A DNA stretch of 64,000 bases from an uncultured Acidobacteriota bacterium (GTDB lineage: Bacteria; Acidobacteriota; UBA6911; RPQK01; JAJDTT01), in NCBI GenBank assembly GCA_951812665.1, contig CATOST010000043.1:48770-112769 (forward strand). The letters are read 5' to 3'. Under the pieces are notes generated by a model. The model was given only the letters and a program-made list of their open reading frames with translations, was not told the DNA's origin and ran no database searches. Positions 27,122 to 36,492 of this stretch are shown piece by piece. How positions within the stretch are numbered: the stretch's first letter is position 1; each line of letters starts with the position of its first letter. The position numbers were made by a program, and so were the translations under genes.

Positions 27122-28594
27122 TTGATTCCCAACGCTTGCCAGGGCACCGTTCAGGTCGGTTCGCGGCGCGATTTTCTGAAGGCCTCCTCCTTCGGATTCG
27201 GCTCGCTGGCCCTGGGCGGTCTTTTGGAACAGGAAGGCCGACTCCTCGCGGGCATCGACCGGCCTGCTTATCCACTCGCCCCCAAAGATCCTCACTTTCC
27301 GTCCCAGGCCAAGAGCGTCATCTTCCTCTTCATGCAGGGTGGGCTGAGCCAGGTGGACAGCTTCGACCCCAAGCCGACTCTGGAGCGCTACGACGGCCAG
27401 CCTCTTCCCTCCAGCTTCCGGACGGATCTGGAACTGGCGCAGATCAATCCCTACGAGTCCAAGCTCATGGCCAGCCGCCGAACCTTCAAGAAGAGGGGGC
27501 GGTCCGGCATCGAGATCTCGGATCTCTTCGAAGGGCTCGCGAAGCACGCGGACGACATGGCCGTCATCCGGTCCTGCCACCACGAGTCGTTCGTCCATGG
27601 TCCGGCTCTCACCTACCTGCACACGGGGAGCCTCCAGTTGGGCAGTCCCAGCATGGGCTCCTGGATCCTTTACGGCCTGGGGAGCGAGACGGACAACCTG
27701 CCCTCCTACATCGTGATGACCGACAGCATCTTTCGGTCCAGCACCTCCAACTTCAGCACCGGCTTCCTCCCGGCGATCTACCAGGGGACGCTCATCAATA
27801 CGGACGGCCAGCCTTTTCAGAACCTGCGGCCCCCTTCCCAGATGGACCTGAACCGGCAGCGAGCTCTGCTCGAAAGAATCGAGGGATGGAACCAGACGCA
27901 TCTGCAGACCCGGCCCGGAGACAGCCGCCTGGAGGCCAGAATCCGGAACTACGAGTTGGCTTTCCGCATGCAGATGGCGGCGCCCGAGCTCATCGACCTC
28001 TCAGGAGAGCCGGAGCACGTGAAGCGGATGTACGGGCTGGATCAGGATCAGACCCACAAATTCGGCCGCATGTGCCTCCTGGCGCGGCGAATGGTGGAGC
28101 GGGGCGTCCGCTTCGTCCATCTCTACAGCGGCGGTTGGGACGCTCACGGCGAGTGCGACAAGAACCACATGAAGAACTCGTGGAAGACGGACCAGCCCAT
28201 GGCCGCTCTGCTGGAGGATCTCAGACAGCGGGGACTGCTGGAGAGCACTCTGGTCATCTCCACGGGCGAGTTCGGCCGGACTCCGGTCATGCAAGGCAAG
28301 GAGGGGCGCGATCACAATCCCTTCGGCTTCAGCGCCTGGATGGCGGGAGGCGGTGTTCGCGGAGGCCAGACCATCGGCTCCACCGACGATCTGGGTTTCG
28401 TGGCCATGGAGGACAAGATGCACGTCAACGACCTCCACGCCGCCATGCTGGGGCTGATGGGACTGGACCACCGCAGGTTGACCTACTTCTTCCAAGGCCT
28501 GGACCGGCGCCTCAGCGGTGTCGGCGAAGCGGGCGAGGCCGGTGAGCATCTGTATCGGCGGTTGACGGGGAGGTCGATTGGCCATTCGGCTTGA
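27122..28594 (+). CDS. DUF1501 protein with Tat signal
   Basis: TTG 27122 is preceded by AAGGAGAGG, which decides the start. Near residue 14 a Tat motif (SRRDFLKASSFGFGS) points to export as a folded protein. The DUF1501 core follows: 'KSVIFLFMQGGLSQVDSFDPKP', 'HHESFVHGPALTYLHTGS', 'GVRFVHLYSGGWDAHG' and 'STGEFGRTPVMQGKEGRDHNPFGFSAWMAGGGVRGG', with His and Asp residues reminiscent of the sulfatase/phosphatase superfamily. It forms the usual pair with the upstream PSD1 gene. Confidence 0.92.
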   Translation: MIPNACQGTVQVGSRRDFLKASSFGFGSLALGGLLEQEGRLLAGIDRPAYPLAPKDPHFPSQAKSVIFLFMQGGLSQVDSFDPKPTLERYDGQPLPSSFRTDLELAQINPYESKLMASRRTFKKRGRSGIEISDLFEGLAKHADDMAVIRSCHHESFVHGPALTYLHTGSLQLGSPSMGSWILYGLGSETDNLPSYIVMTDSIFRSSTSNFSTGFLPAIYQGTLINTDGQPFQNLRPPSQMDLNRQRALLERIEGWNQTHLQTRPGDSRLEARIRNYELAFRMQMAAPELIDLSGEPEHVKRMYGLDQDQTHKFGRMCLLARRMVERGVRFVHLYSGGWDAHGECDKNHMKNSWKTDQPMAALLEDLRQRGLLESTLVISTGEFGRTPVMQGKEGRDHNPFGFSAWMAGGGVRGGQTIGSTDDLGFVAMEDKMHVNDLHAAMLGLMGLDHRRLTYFFQGLDRRLSGVGEAGEAGEHLYRRLTGRSIGHSA

Positions 28595-29117
28595 GACGGC
28601 GTGGCGGACGCTCGCCCTTCTGGGCCTGATGTCCGCTACGGTCGCCGGTCCCCTGCCCCAGAGCGCGGCCCCCTTTGCCGGTAAGGTCCGACTGCCGGAG
28701 AGTCTTCGAACCGCTGAGGGGATCCTTCTGGAAAAGGGACCCTTCGACTTGGAGGTCCGGTCAGAGGACGGGGCTATCCGGCTGCATTTCCTCTCCTCGT
28801 CGGGCGGCCCGGTCGCTCTCCGGGGTGTGCCCGTGGACGCCACCGATTGGACCACCCCCGCCGGGTGGCCTCTGGTGGGAACGGTGCACCTGCACCCCAC
28901 GTCAATCCCCATCGGCACCGACGCTGAGCGCCACAAGAGCAAGACCGGCATGCCTCAATACCTGGAAACGCCGCGATTCTGGAATGCCACGCTACGCCTG
29001 TACCGCAGCGAGGACCCGACCGGAACGGTTTCGGCCCTTTTTCATGAGAACCATCCCAGCGGCCCGATCCGAGTTCGTTTCGAGCTGTACGGCACCGCTG
29101 GCGATGGGAAACCCTGA
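28578..29117 (+). CDS. Small secreted hypothetical protein
   Basis: 179 residues from TTG 28578, overlapping the end of the DUF1501 gene by 17 bases, so probably coupled to it. A hydrophobic N-terminus (ALLGLMSATVAGPLPQ) looks like a signal peptide. The body is beta-rich and has 'GTVHLHPTSIPIGTDAERHKSK'. No family recognised. The overlap suggests a role with the PSD1/DUF1501 pair or with the propeller protein that follows 14 bases later. Confidence 0.65.
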   Translation: MAIRLETAWRTLALLGLMSATVAGPLPQSAAPFAGKVRLPESLRTAEGILLEKGPFDLEVRSEDGAIRLHFLSSSGGPVALRGVPVDATDWTTPAGWPLVGTVHLHPTSIPIGTDAERHKSKTGMPQYLETPRFWNATLRLYRSEDPTGTVSALFHENHPSGPIRVRFELYGTAGDGKP

Positions 29118-29131
29118 GGAGCAACTCTTCC

Positions 29132-30613
29132 TTGAGATTCCGATTCCTTAACCCGTTACTCGTCCTGATCATGATCTCTCCTTCCGCCCTCGAAGGCGGC
29201 CGGCACGACCGGAAGGCTCTCGCAGAGGTGCGGGAGTTGGACTCCCGTCTGGAGATTTTTGTCGACAACTACCTCATCGACTCCCTGAAGGGTCTGGAAC
29301 TCAAGCTCCACACCCCTCGGCGCGCCGGAAAGGTGATGGTCTTCGACCGGCCCTGGGAGGGAGTGACCAGTGGAAGCACGGCTGTCGTTTTCCAGGACGG
29401 CGATCTCTACCGAATGTACTACCGGGGCAGCAGTCATGCCGGATACGCCTTGGAGTCGCTGCTGGAACCGGGTGAGGAGGTGATCCCGGAACACCCCCAC
29501 ACCGCGTGCTACGCCGAGAGTCGAGACGGGATCCACTGGTCCCGGCCCTCGCTGGGGCTATACGAGTACGAAGGAACCAGGGACAACAACATCGTCTGGA
29601 TGGGAAAAGGCACGCCGGCCTTTCTTCCCTTCAAGGATTCGAACCCTGAGGCGCCCGTTTCCGAACTCTACAAGGCCGTGGGTCCGCACCGACGGGCTCT
29701 CTACGCATTCCTTTCACCCGACGGAATCCACTGGAAGGAGATGAGGGAGGAGCCCATTATCACCGACGGGGCCTTCGACTCTCCCAATCTGGCCTTCTGG
29801 GACACGGTCCACCAGCGCTACGTCTCCGTCTACCGGGATTTCAAGCTCGGAGTTCGCACCATCAGGATCGCCACCTCCACCGACTTCAGGAATTGGACGC
29901 CGGGCCAATTGGGAGAGTTCGGGGATGCACCCGCCGAGCACCTCTACACCAACGCGACCCGCCCTTACTTCAGGGCGCCTCACATCTATCTGGCCTTTCC
30001 CCGGCGTTTCCACCCCTGGAAGACGCGGGGCCCCTTCAATCAGGCTCAGGGCGGCGGTTGCTCCGACGCCATCTTCATGTCCAGCCGCGACGCCATTCAC
30101 TGGAATCGCCAACTGGATGCCTTCATTCGTCCTGGGACCGAGATACGGAACTGGTCCCATCGCTCCAACACGCCCGCCTGGGGCCTACTGGCGACCGCGC
30201 CAGACGAGATCTCGCTGTTCGTCCAACGCCACTACACGTTCCCCACCAACTACCTGGAGCGGATGGTGATCCGGACCGACGGATTCATGTCGGTGCATGC
30301 CGGCCCGGAAGGAGGCGAACTGATCACCCGGCCTCTGACCTTCACGGGTGAGAATCTGGTGTTGAACTTCGCGACATCGGCGGCGGGAAGCATCCGGTTG
30401 GAGATCCAGGACGCCGGCGGACGGCCCCTGGCCGGATTCGCCCTGGAGGAGTCCCCGCTGATCTGGGGCGACGAGATCGAGCACACGGTCCGGTGGGAAC
30501 GAAGTCACATCCAGGCTGGCACGTCCAAGCCGCTGGCGCGATTCTCGGGGAAGCCGGTGCGCCTGCGTTTCGTGATGAAGGACGCGGACCTCTACTCGCT
30601 GCGGTTCCGCTGA
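29132..30613 (+). CDS. Secreted five-bladed-propeller protein (GH32/43-like)
   Basis: 493 residues from TTG 29132 with a short hydrophobic leader (LNPLLVLIMIS). Blade-like repeats are visible: 'LEIFVDNYLIDSLKGLELKLH', 'DLYRMYYRGSS', 'YAESRDGIHWSRPSLGLYEYEG', 'YKAVGPHRRALYAFLSPDGIHWKEM' and 'FMSSRDAIHWNRQLDAFIRPG'. The motif 'ESRDGIHWSRPSLG' matches one in the N-terminal part of the protein at 51040-54318 ('ESRDGVHWTKPDLG'), so the two are related. The fold fits GH32/GH43-type beta-propellers; activity not assigned. Its last 22 bases overlap the convergent methyltransferase gene. Confidence 0.7.
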   Translation: MRFRFLNPLLVLIMISPSALEGGRHDRKALAEVRELDSRLEIFVDNYLIDSLKGLELKLHTPRRAGKVMVFDRPWEGVTSGSTAVVFQDGDLYRMYYRGSSHAGYALESLLEPGEEVIPEHPHTACYAESRDGIHWSRPSLGLYEYEGTRDNNIVWMGKGTPAFLPFKDSNPEAPVSELYKAVGPHRRALYAFLSPDGIHWKEMREEPIITDGAFDSPNLAFWDTVHQRYVSVYRDFKLGVRTIRIATSTDFRNWTPGQLGEFGDAPAEHLYTNATRPYFRAPHIYLAFPRRFHPWKTRGPFNQAQGGGCSDAIFMSSRDAIHWNRQLDAFIRPGTEIRNWSHRSNTPAWGLLATAPDEISLFVQRHYTFPTNYLERMVIRTDGFMSVHAGPEGGELITRPLTFTGENLVLNFATSAAGSIRLEIQDAGGRPLAGFALEESPLIWGDEIEHTVRWERSHIQAGTSKPLARFSGKPVRLRFVMKDADLYSLRFR

Positions 30614-31395
30614 GCAGCCGGACTCGGTGATTCATTCCAGGCGTCGGACTTTTGTGCCATCCAGAGGGAGGTCGTGTAGGGCACCTCGACGTCCCTTCCA
30701 CCCTGTTCCATCAGCAAGCATTCGATCTTCTCGAGGATCCGACCGAGCGTTTTCGGACCGGCTTGACGAGCGAGGGTGGCGTGACTTCGCCAGGCATCCA
30801 TGCAATCCGATACTTTTGTCCGGTGTTTGAACCCCCGGTCAATCCTGACGATCCGGTCAAACAGGCCGCTCGCCTGGATAACTTCGGTCTGATCTTCGCG
30901 CCTCACGCCGTAATCGTAGCTGGACACGAATCCGTGGATCCCCTCCTCGATCCTCCTCTGCAACGGGTCGTCGAGGTTTCTGTAATTCCAGACGCAAGCA
31001 AACCAACCCTTCGGCTTGAGGATGCGAGCGGTCTCCACGAGAGCTCGGTTCCGATCGAGGACATTGAACGACGAGCCGAAAGTGACGACGTCGAATTCCG
31101 ACGCCGGTAGTCCGGTTGCCTCGCCACGGGCATTTATCCAATGAATATCGGGAAAAGACTTCGTCCGAGGCATCCCGATCGCGCGCATTGCCGGGTTCGG
31201 CTCTACAGCTACGACTCGAAGTCCCCATTTGAGCAGGAACAACGTCAAGTTGCCGGTCCCGGCCCCGATATCGCAGGCTTTCGCACCGCTCGTGACACCT
31301 GAGTTCCGCAGAAATTCGTCAATGACCGGTTTCGAATAGGGTGCCCGTTTGCTGTAGGAAGCAGCTAAAGCAGTGTAATCCCAGGTATCCATCAT
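30592..31395 (-). CDS. SAM-dependent class I methyltransferase, last gene of the phosphoramidate cluster
   Basis: 267 residues. Motif I 'KACDIGAGTGNLTLFLLKWG' and motif II 'VVAVEPNPAM' bind SAM; 'DVVTFGSSFNVLDR' and 'ARILKPKGWFACVW' are the post-I and late motifs of this family. It begins 9 bases after the stop of the kinase at 31405-32037 and is the last gene of the minus-strand run. In C. jejuni the MeOPN locus also carries methyltransferase genes (Cj1419/Cj1420) next to the four CDP-amidate genes. A role in methylating the phosphoramidate group or its carrier is an inference from that match. Confidence 0.75.
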   Translation of the reverse strand: MMDTWDYTALAASYSKRAPYSKPVIDEFLRNSGVTSGAKACDIGAGTGNLTLFLLKWGLRVVAVEPNPAMRAIGMPRTKSFPDIHWINARGEATGLPASEFDVVTFGSSFNVLDRNRALVETARILKPKGWFACVWNYRNLDDPLQRRIEEGIHGFVSSYDYGVRREDQTEVIQASGLFDRIVRIDRGFKHRTKVSDCMDAWRSHATLARQAGPKTLGRILEKIECLLMEQGGRDVEVPYTTSLWMAQKSDAWNESPSPAAQRNRSE

Positions 31396-31404
31396 GGATA
31401 GAGG

Positions 31405-32037
31405 TCAAAACGACGCTGCGACCTTGCTCCAAATGGAGTCCGCAACTTCCTGCGGAGTCATCGAGCCGTCGTTGTCGATGATCAGATCGGGATTGAGAGG
31501 CTCATCGAAGGGCAGATCCCAACCGACAACGGATTCCATCTGACTCCGTTCCGGATTCGCGCCCGCATCCGGAGACCGTCGGATAGCCAGGATATCCCGC
31601 GGAACCCGCAGGTAGATTTCAAAGTATCGGGGAAGGTTCGCCCGGTTCCATTCTCTACATTCGTGGAACATCGAAATCGTCGCGATCACCACGTTCAGAC
31701 CCTGGCCGGCAAGCATGGCACTGATCCGTGAGTAGCGCCGTGCGCACTTCCTTCTTTCTTCCAGTGTGTACCCCAAATCATTGCCGAAAACCTGGCGTAG
31801 AACGTCTCCATCCAAAAATGCTGAATTGACGGCCCGCTCCCGCAGGCGCCGGAAAAGAAGTTGCCCGATCGTGGTCTTTCCACTGCCGGACAATCCGGTC
31901 ACCCAGAACACCCATCCCCTCTTGCACCCGGACCCGATCTCAGGCCAGTCCGGCCAGATCTCATTCATTGGGGAACCCCATGGCGTAGCCCCCTCGACGC
32001 CAGTCCCGCCCCACGGTGCTTCAGAGCCGCCAATCAT
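31405..32037 (-). CDS. CysC-like kinase, probable CDP-amidate kinase (Cj1415-type)
   Basis: 210 residues of APS-kinase fold: P-loop 'GLSGSGKTTIGQLLF', 'DGDVLRQVFGNDLGYTLEER' and the lid-side segment 'NVVIATISMFHECREWNR'. True APS kinases usually read ISPYRxxR at that last site; the different 'ISMFHE..EWNR' suggests another substrate. No sulfate-assimilation genes are nearby. In C. jejuni the CysC homologue Cj1415 phosphorylates cytidine diphosphoramidate; the position after the cytidylyltransferase here is the same. It overlaps that upstream gene by 17 bases. CDP-amidate kinase is the best-supported call. Confidence 0.78.
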   Translation of the reverse strand: MIGGSEAPWGGTGVEGATPWGSPMNEIWPDWPEIGSGCKRGWVFWVTGLSGSGKTTIGQLLFRRLRERAVNSAFLDGDVLRQVFGNDLGYTLEERRKCARRYSRISAMLAGQGLNVVIATISMFHECREWNRANLPRYFEIYLRVPRDILAIRRSPDAGANPERSQMESVVGWDLPFDEPLNPDLIIDNDGSMTPQEVADSIWSKVAASF

Positions 32038-32833
32038 GGCTCCACTGCGTGTCTGATTGGATCATTCGCTCATATAGCCGCAGGTCCGTGACGTGGTCGA
32101 GCTCGCACCAGCGGCCTCGGATCGGGATTCCCTTGACTTTGATCCCTTCCCCAATCAGACGGCTGAGCAAGGCGGTCACGTCGAGACTTCGAGCTATCGC
32201 ATCCTCCGTCAGGCTCAAAAAACCACGTATCTTGCGCCAACCCTCGGGCGCCAACTTGAACAGTCCCAGGTATTGGCCTTCGACCGATTCCAATGAACTG
32301 ACGCTTCCCCCGATCTCCACGATCCATCCATTCTCGATTCGAAAGCTCTCCACGTCGACTGCCGGATCCTCGAAGCGCTCTTGCCAAAGCCTTTCCCATA
32401 GAACGTCATAGGCAACGACGATCTCTCCGGGCGTATCGACCAGGGTGGAAACCAAGCTTGGGTGGTAGACAATATCTCCGTAGGAGACGATGCAGCTCGA
32501 CACCTTCAACCACTCATCGGCACATCTCAACGAATGGACCATGTTGGTTCGTGCCCAATCGGCGTTTTCCAGGTACGCAAGTCCGGGAAGATCGATCATC
32601 TCCCCCCGATATCCACGAACAACCGCAATTTCGGAGACACCCGCCGCCCTCAAGGACGCGATCTGCCATTCCAACAGGGTCTTGCCCTCCAGTGTGACCA
32701 GGGACTTCGGTCGATCGCGGGTCAGATGATTCAATCGAGTGCCGCGTCCCGCTGCCAAGACCAGAGCCCGCACACTTCCCGCACGATTCCGGCCTGGCTT
32801 CATACTCCGAACGTCTTTGTCCATTGGAGGCAT
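32021..32833 (-). CDS. Nucleotidyltransferase, probable CTP:phosphoglutamine cytidylyltransferase (Cj1416-type)
   Basis: 270 residues. The N-terminal signature 'LVLAAGRGTRLNHLTRDRPKSLV' binds the nucleotide; 'EIAVVRGYRGEMI', 'SYGDIVYHP' (metal-binding Asp) and the late 'RWCELDHVTDL' complete the LicC-like cytidylyltransferase pattern. The first ~20 residues may be extra; start ATG 32833 or the Met at residue 11. In the Campylobacter pathway this step joins phosphoglutamine to CMP to give gamma-glutamyl-CDP-amidate. Substrate assignment rests on the gene neighbours, since sugar-phosphate nucleotidyltransferases look alike in sequence. Confidence 0.75.
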   Translation of the reverse strand: MPPMDKDVRSMKPGRNRAGSVRALVLAAGRGTRLNHLTRDRPKSLVTLEGKTLLEWQIASLRAAGVSEIAVVRGYRGEMIDLPGLAYLENADWARTNMVHSLRCADEWLKVSSCIVSYGDIVYHPSLVSTLVDTPGEIVVAYDVLWERLWQERFEDPAVDVESFRIENGWIVEIGGSVSSLESVEGQYLGLFKLAPEGWRKIRGFLSLTEDAIARSLDVTALLSRLIGEGIKVKGIPIRGRWCELDHVTDLRLYERMIQSDTQWSHDWRL

Positions 32834-32878
32834 TCTTTTCGGCCTGGAGAACCCGTCGATCCCACTCAGCGATCAGCC

Positions 32879-33523
32879 CTATTTTCGAGTGAAACGGAAA
32901 CGCATGAGTCTATTGGCCATACCGGGGTCCGGAAGACGCCGTTCCGGATGCCATTGAACGCCCAATAGATTCATTTCGGAATGGAAAAACCCTTCGACCA
33001 GACCATCGGAGGAGACCAACCACGGATGCAGGCCCCGACCGAGACGTTCCAGGGACACACCCTGGCGATGGTAGGAGTTCACCTTCAACGGACCGCTTCC
33101 CCATACGGCACGACTCCTGTCATGACAAACGAATACCGAGTGATTGGTCCCGACATGCCGCGCCGTTGGCACGTTCTGCAGACTGCCTCCGCAGTACGCC
33201 TGAATCATCTGATGCCCGCGGCACACTCCCAATACCGGCATTCTCCTCTCGGTGCAGTAGTCCAGAACCTGGCGTTCGGTCTCATCGCGCAAAGGGGAAG
33301 TCCCGATGTCTTCACCGCCCGTGAGAATCACGGCGCCGATCCGCCATCGTTGCAGGTAGTCCTTTACCGATTCCTCGAGATTCGGTATCGCCAGCCAGGG
33401 CACGTCGCCCAGACTGGCGCGGATGAGCACCGGCCAGTCATGGGCCAACACGTCCCGAAGTTCATGCGAGTCCTCACATCGTTGCACTCGCATCGTCAAA
33501 CCCAGTCGCACTGTGTCACTCAA
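32879..33523 (-). CDS. Class I glutamine-amidotransferase-fold hydrolase, probable gamma-glutamyl-CDP-amidate hydrolase (Cj1417-type)
   Basis: 214 residues with 'AVILTGGEDIG', the nucleophile elbow 'LGVCRGHQMIQAYCGG' (catalytic Cys) and 'LLGVQWHPERR' (catalytic His, partner Glu). The fold and length match PuuD-like gamma-glutamyl hydrolases. In C. jejuni Cj1417 removes glutamate from gamma-glutamyl-CDP-amidate to release CDP-amidate. Here it lies between a PEP-synthase-like kinase and a cytidylyltransferase, the same order as Cj1418-Cj1417-Cj1416. A general amidotransferase for another pathway remains possible. Confidence 0.78.
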   Translation of the reverse strand: MSDTVRLGLTMRVQRCEDSHELRDVLAHDWPVLIRASLGDVPWLAIPNLEESVKDYLQRWRIGAVILTGGEDIGTSPLRDETERQVLDYCTERRMPVLGVCRGHQMIQAYCGGSLQNVPTARHVGTNHSVFVCHDRSRAVWGSGPLKVNSYHRQGVSLERLGRGLHPWLVSSDGLVEGFFHSEMNLLGVQWHPERRLPDPGMANRLMRFRFTRK

Positions 33524-33583
33524 ATGCTTTCCTCACCAGAATTCGAGCCGTCAGATTCTTCTTTTCTCCCCGGAGATTTCGGA

Positions 33584-35736
33584 TTACCAGGTCATGGGTT
33601 CGGGCTGTGGACCGGGAATGGCCCGAATCGCTCTGTCACCACAGCTCAATTCGACGGATTTCGACTTTCGAAGGAGTTCAATGCGGGTTTCACCGATTCC
33701 GACGGCAGCCGGTATTCCCATCTCTGCGCAGCGGATCGCCATATGGGAATTGGAGCCGCCGAACTTGGTGATCAAGCCTGCGATCCCCATAGAGAATATC
33801 CAGTCGAAGCCTGGGTCCGCGCTCTCGATGCAGACTATTTTCCCGCTCAGATCCAACGCAACCGACTCCCGGTTATGCAGAAACACCGGGCTGCCCTCGG
33901 CACGGCGAGAGCTGATGAAGTTGGGCCATGCGTGCTGTAGCGGAAGGTAGATATCTCTGCGGTTGCGGATCAGGCAGCCCATGCGGAGCCCTCGCCGGCT
34001 GCGTGTTGCCGACCGTCCGGACTCTGCCACTGCCGCCAACGCGACTCCGCCATCGCCAAGGGGAGAGTGGAGTGCGGATTTCAGATCCTCAACCGTCAAG
34101 TACGAGAGCTGTTCGCGACTGAGGCCGACCCCCTTTCCCCAACCGGCGATGGATTCCAAAGCGTCCGATAGATGCCGGCTGAAAACGAATTTCGCATGTT
34201 CTCGAGCCGTGACGGCCGTCGCTGAGTAGCGGAACAGTTCTTGAGCGCTGAAGGTCAGCCTTGCTTCCCTGATAAGGCGTTCGATGTGGACGATTTCTTT
34301 TGGAGTCCAGACAAAACAGTCCCCTTCGGACTCGAATGTCGATGGGTGGACGGAATTGCCCGCAAAAACGCAAAGGAGAGAGAAGGCCGAATCGCAGATT
34401 CTCGGCAACTCTGAGCCTGCTCTAACTTCCGCACCTTGCGGAGCGCCTCAGCCAACGACGCGGAAGGGCCAAGAGCAACGTTGCGATTCGTCAGGCAACG
34501 CACTCGCTCGGCGTAGTCCAAGAACGACTTGCGAGACAGCGTGCCTTCATATCGCCGCCGATAGTCTTGCCCGAACGAAAAATCCAATACTGTCTGGGCG
34601 ATCTGAAACTCAATTTTATCGTGGTATTCCGGATATTGATGTAATCGGCCAAGCCAAGCATTTACAACCGCACCTTCGTCGAGACGGCGCAGTCCCGCGG
34701 GGAGAAACGAATTGAAGCTGGCCCGGACATCCACGTAAGGTCTCCCGGCGAGCACGACCATCAGCGGCGTGTCCGGGACGGGACGGTAACCCATGGTGGA
34801 ACGAGCTTCCTGCCACACCCTATCCGTGATCAGTTTGCGAAACAGTGACACGGCGAGCGGTCGAGGCGTACTTCCGATCAGTTCTCCCGGGTTCCAGTCC
34901 GGCATCTGCCCGAGAATCGTGGTTGATCCGGCGACGCCGTGCCGGCGACGAGAATGTTCGACCAAGGAGATCTCAAGCTTCCGCAGGGCTGCAATCGTTC
35001 GCGCCTCATGCCCCCGTCCCCGTTGCTCCCGGCTCGATATCGGCCGCACCTGAAGAATCTGGATTTTCCCGTCATGAGTCCGTGCAAACTCGATATGCAG
35101 TGGAGTCCGACCCCAGCACCGCTCCAGCTCCGAGGAGGCATCCAGAACCCGGCAGACCCAATCCGGTCCGATCAGTTCTCGCGGTGACTGCCGATGGAAG
35201 AGAATGGTCTTGTGCCCCTCCGCCCCTCTGGTCACGAGATCCGTCGCGGACGACTCGTCATATTCGATTCGGTAGTAGGGAGCACCGGTATCCGAGTCTC
35301 GCGTGGAAATGACCCCGCTGAGAGAAACGCCGACCACCATCTCTTGAATCAGAACCTGATCGTCCCGGTGGCCGCCCATGGAAGCGATCACCCGCTCGAC
35401 AGCTTCCCGGACCAACTTCCGATCGTTTTCCACGTTCAGACAGGACCGGAAATGCCCCGCCAGAGAGGCGCCGCTCAGGTTCTCGCACCGGGCGGATCTT
35501 CGTACGGCGAGCGGACGTTCGGACAGGAAGGCTACGACCTTGTGCAAAATGTTTTCGCTTCGCCATCGCCACTCGCCAACGGAAAAATATAGAAACGGCG
35601 GAATCTGCGCATATTTCAGATTTCCGTGCACAAACTCCAACGCCTCCGCCTTGGTCAGGAAGCCTCCAGCCGCCGATCGATGAATGGATTGGTCCGCCGG
35701 AGCACCGGTATGACCCATGAGTGTCTCAGTCATCAT
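33584..35736 (-). pseudogene. PEP-synthase-like enzyme, probable L-glutamine kinase (Cj1418-type), one frameshift
   Basis: Two ORFs form one ~717-residue protein. The first, from ATG 35736, has a PEP/pyruvate-binding ATP-grasp domain: 'ERPLAVRRSARCENLSGASLAG', 'VLIQEMVVGVSLSGVISTRD' and 'THDGKIQILQVRP'. The second ends with the mobile phospho-His domain 'GGSNSHMAIRCAEMGIPAAVG', where the His carries the phosphate. The frame changes at about 34400, after 'RKLEQAQ', by what looks like loss of one base. PEP synthases have a third, pyruvate-binding domain, which I do not see. Cj1418 has this same shape and phosphorylates the amide of glutamine. Its start overlaps the radical SAM stop (ATGA). Whether it is functional depends on whether the frameshift is real. 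Confidence 0.75.
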
Positions 35737-36492
35737 TTATCCCGTTCGAAGCGTGCAAGCCGCTCTTCCGCAATCGTCTGCCTCCATCGCAGACACTCGA
35801 CGGCCTTGAAGACATCGGGCAGTTCCGGCTGTTCGAGCGCAGCCTTTCGATACGACTTCAGGGCGGTGCCAAAATCTGATCGACGTAGAAGATTGAGCAG
35901 ATCCTGCCTCTTTTCTCTATAGAGGCGAAGATCAACGGCCAAGAGCCGTCGCAGCCGGTTCCGGGCCCGAAGGGAGCAGAAGATCGGCTTGTTCGGCGAC
36001 CTTGTACAAAGGCGTTCCAGGTAAAGGGAGATATTGGCTGAAGATAGCTCGTTCCGGCCCAATGAGTTTCGTCAACTCAAGGGTTTCGAGAATATTCTCA
36101 CGACTTTCAAATGGCATCCCCACCATGCAAAAGATCATCCGCCTGATCCCCTGCCTTCTTGCCATCTCGGCGGCATCCAAAATCTTCCGGTTCGACATTC
36201 TCCGAGCCAGGTAGCGGCGGCGATAGGCCTCCGACCCACTTTCAACACCGAACCACATCGAGTGACAACCGGCAGCGGCCGCATAGCGGCAAAAATCTTC
36301 GTCCATCTGCTCCACCCGGGTGAACATGGAGAAAGGAAGACCGATCTGCTCCCGATAAAGCCCAAGAAGACGCCGGGCGGATCGTTTGTCAAAAAGAAAG
36401 GTCTCATCCATAAACTGGAAGTATTGGATGCCGTAACGATCTCGCAAACGAATCAGTTCCTCGATCAGTTCTTCCTGGTTGTATTTTCTTAA

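Noticed and set aside
31405-32037. Ordinary sulfate assimilation (cysC)
   Set aside because: No cysN/cysD/cysH neighbours, and the APS-kinase signature ISPYRxxR is replaced; neighbours fit the CDP-amidate pathway better.
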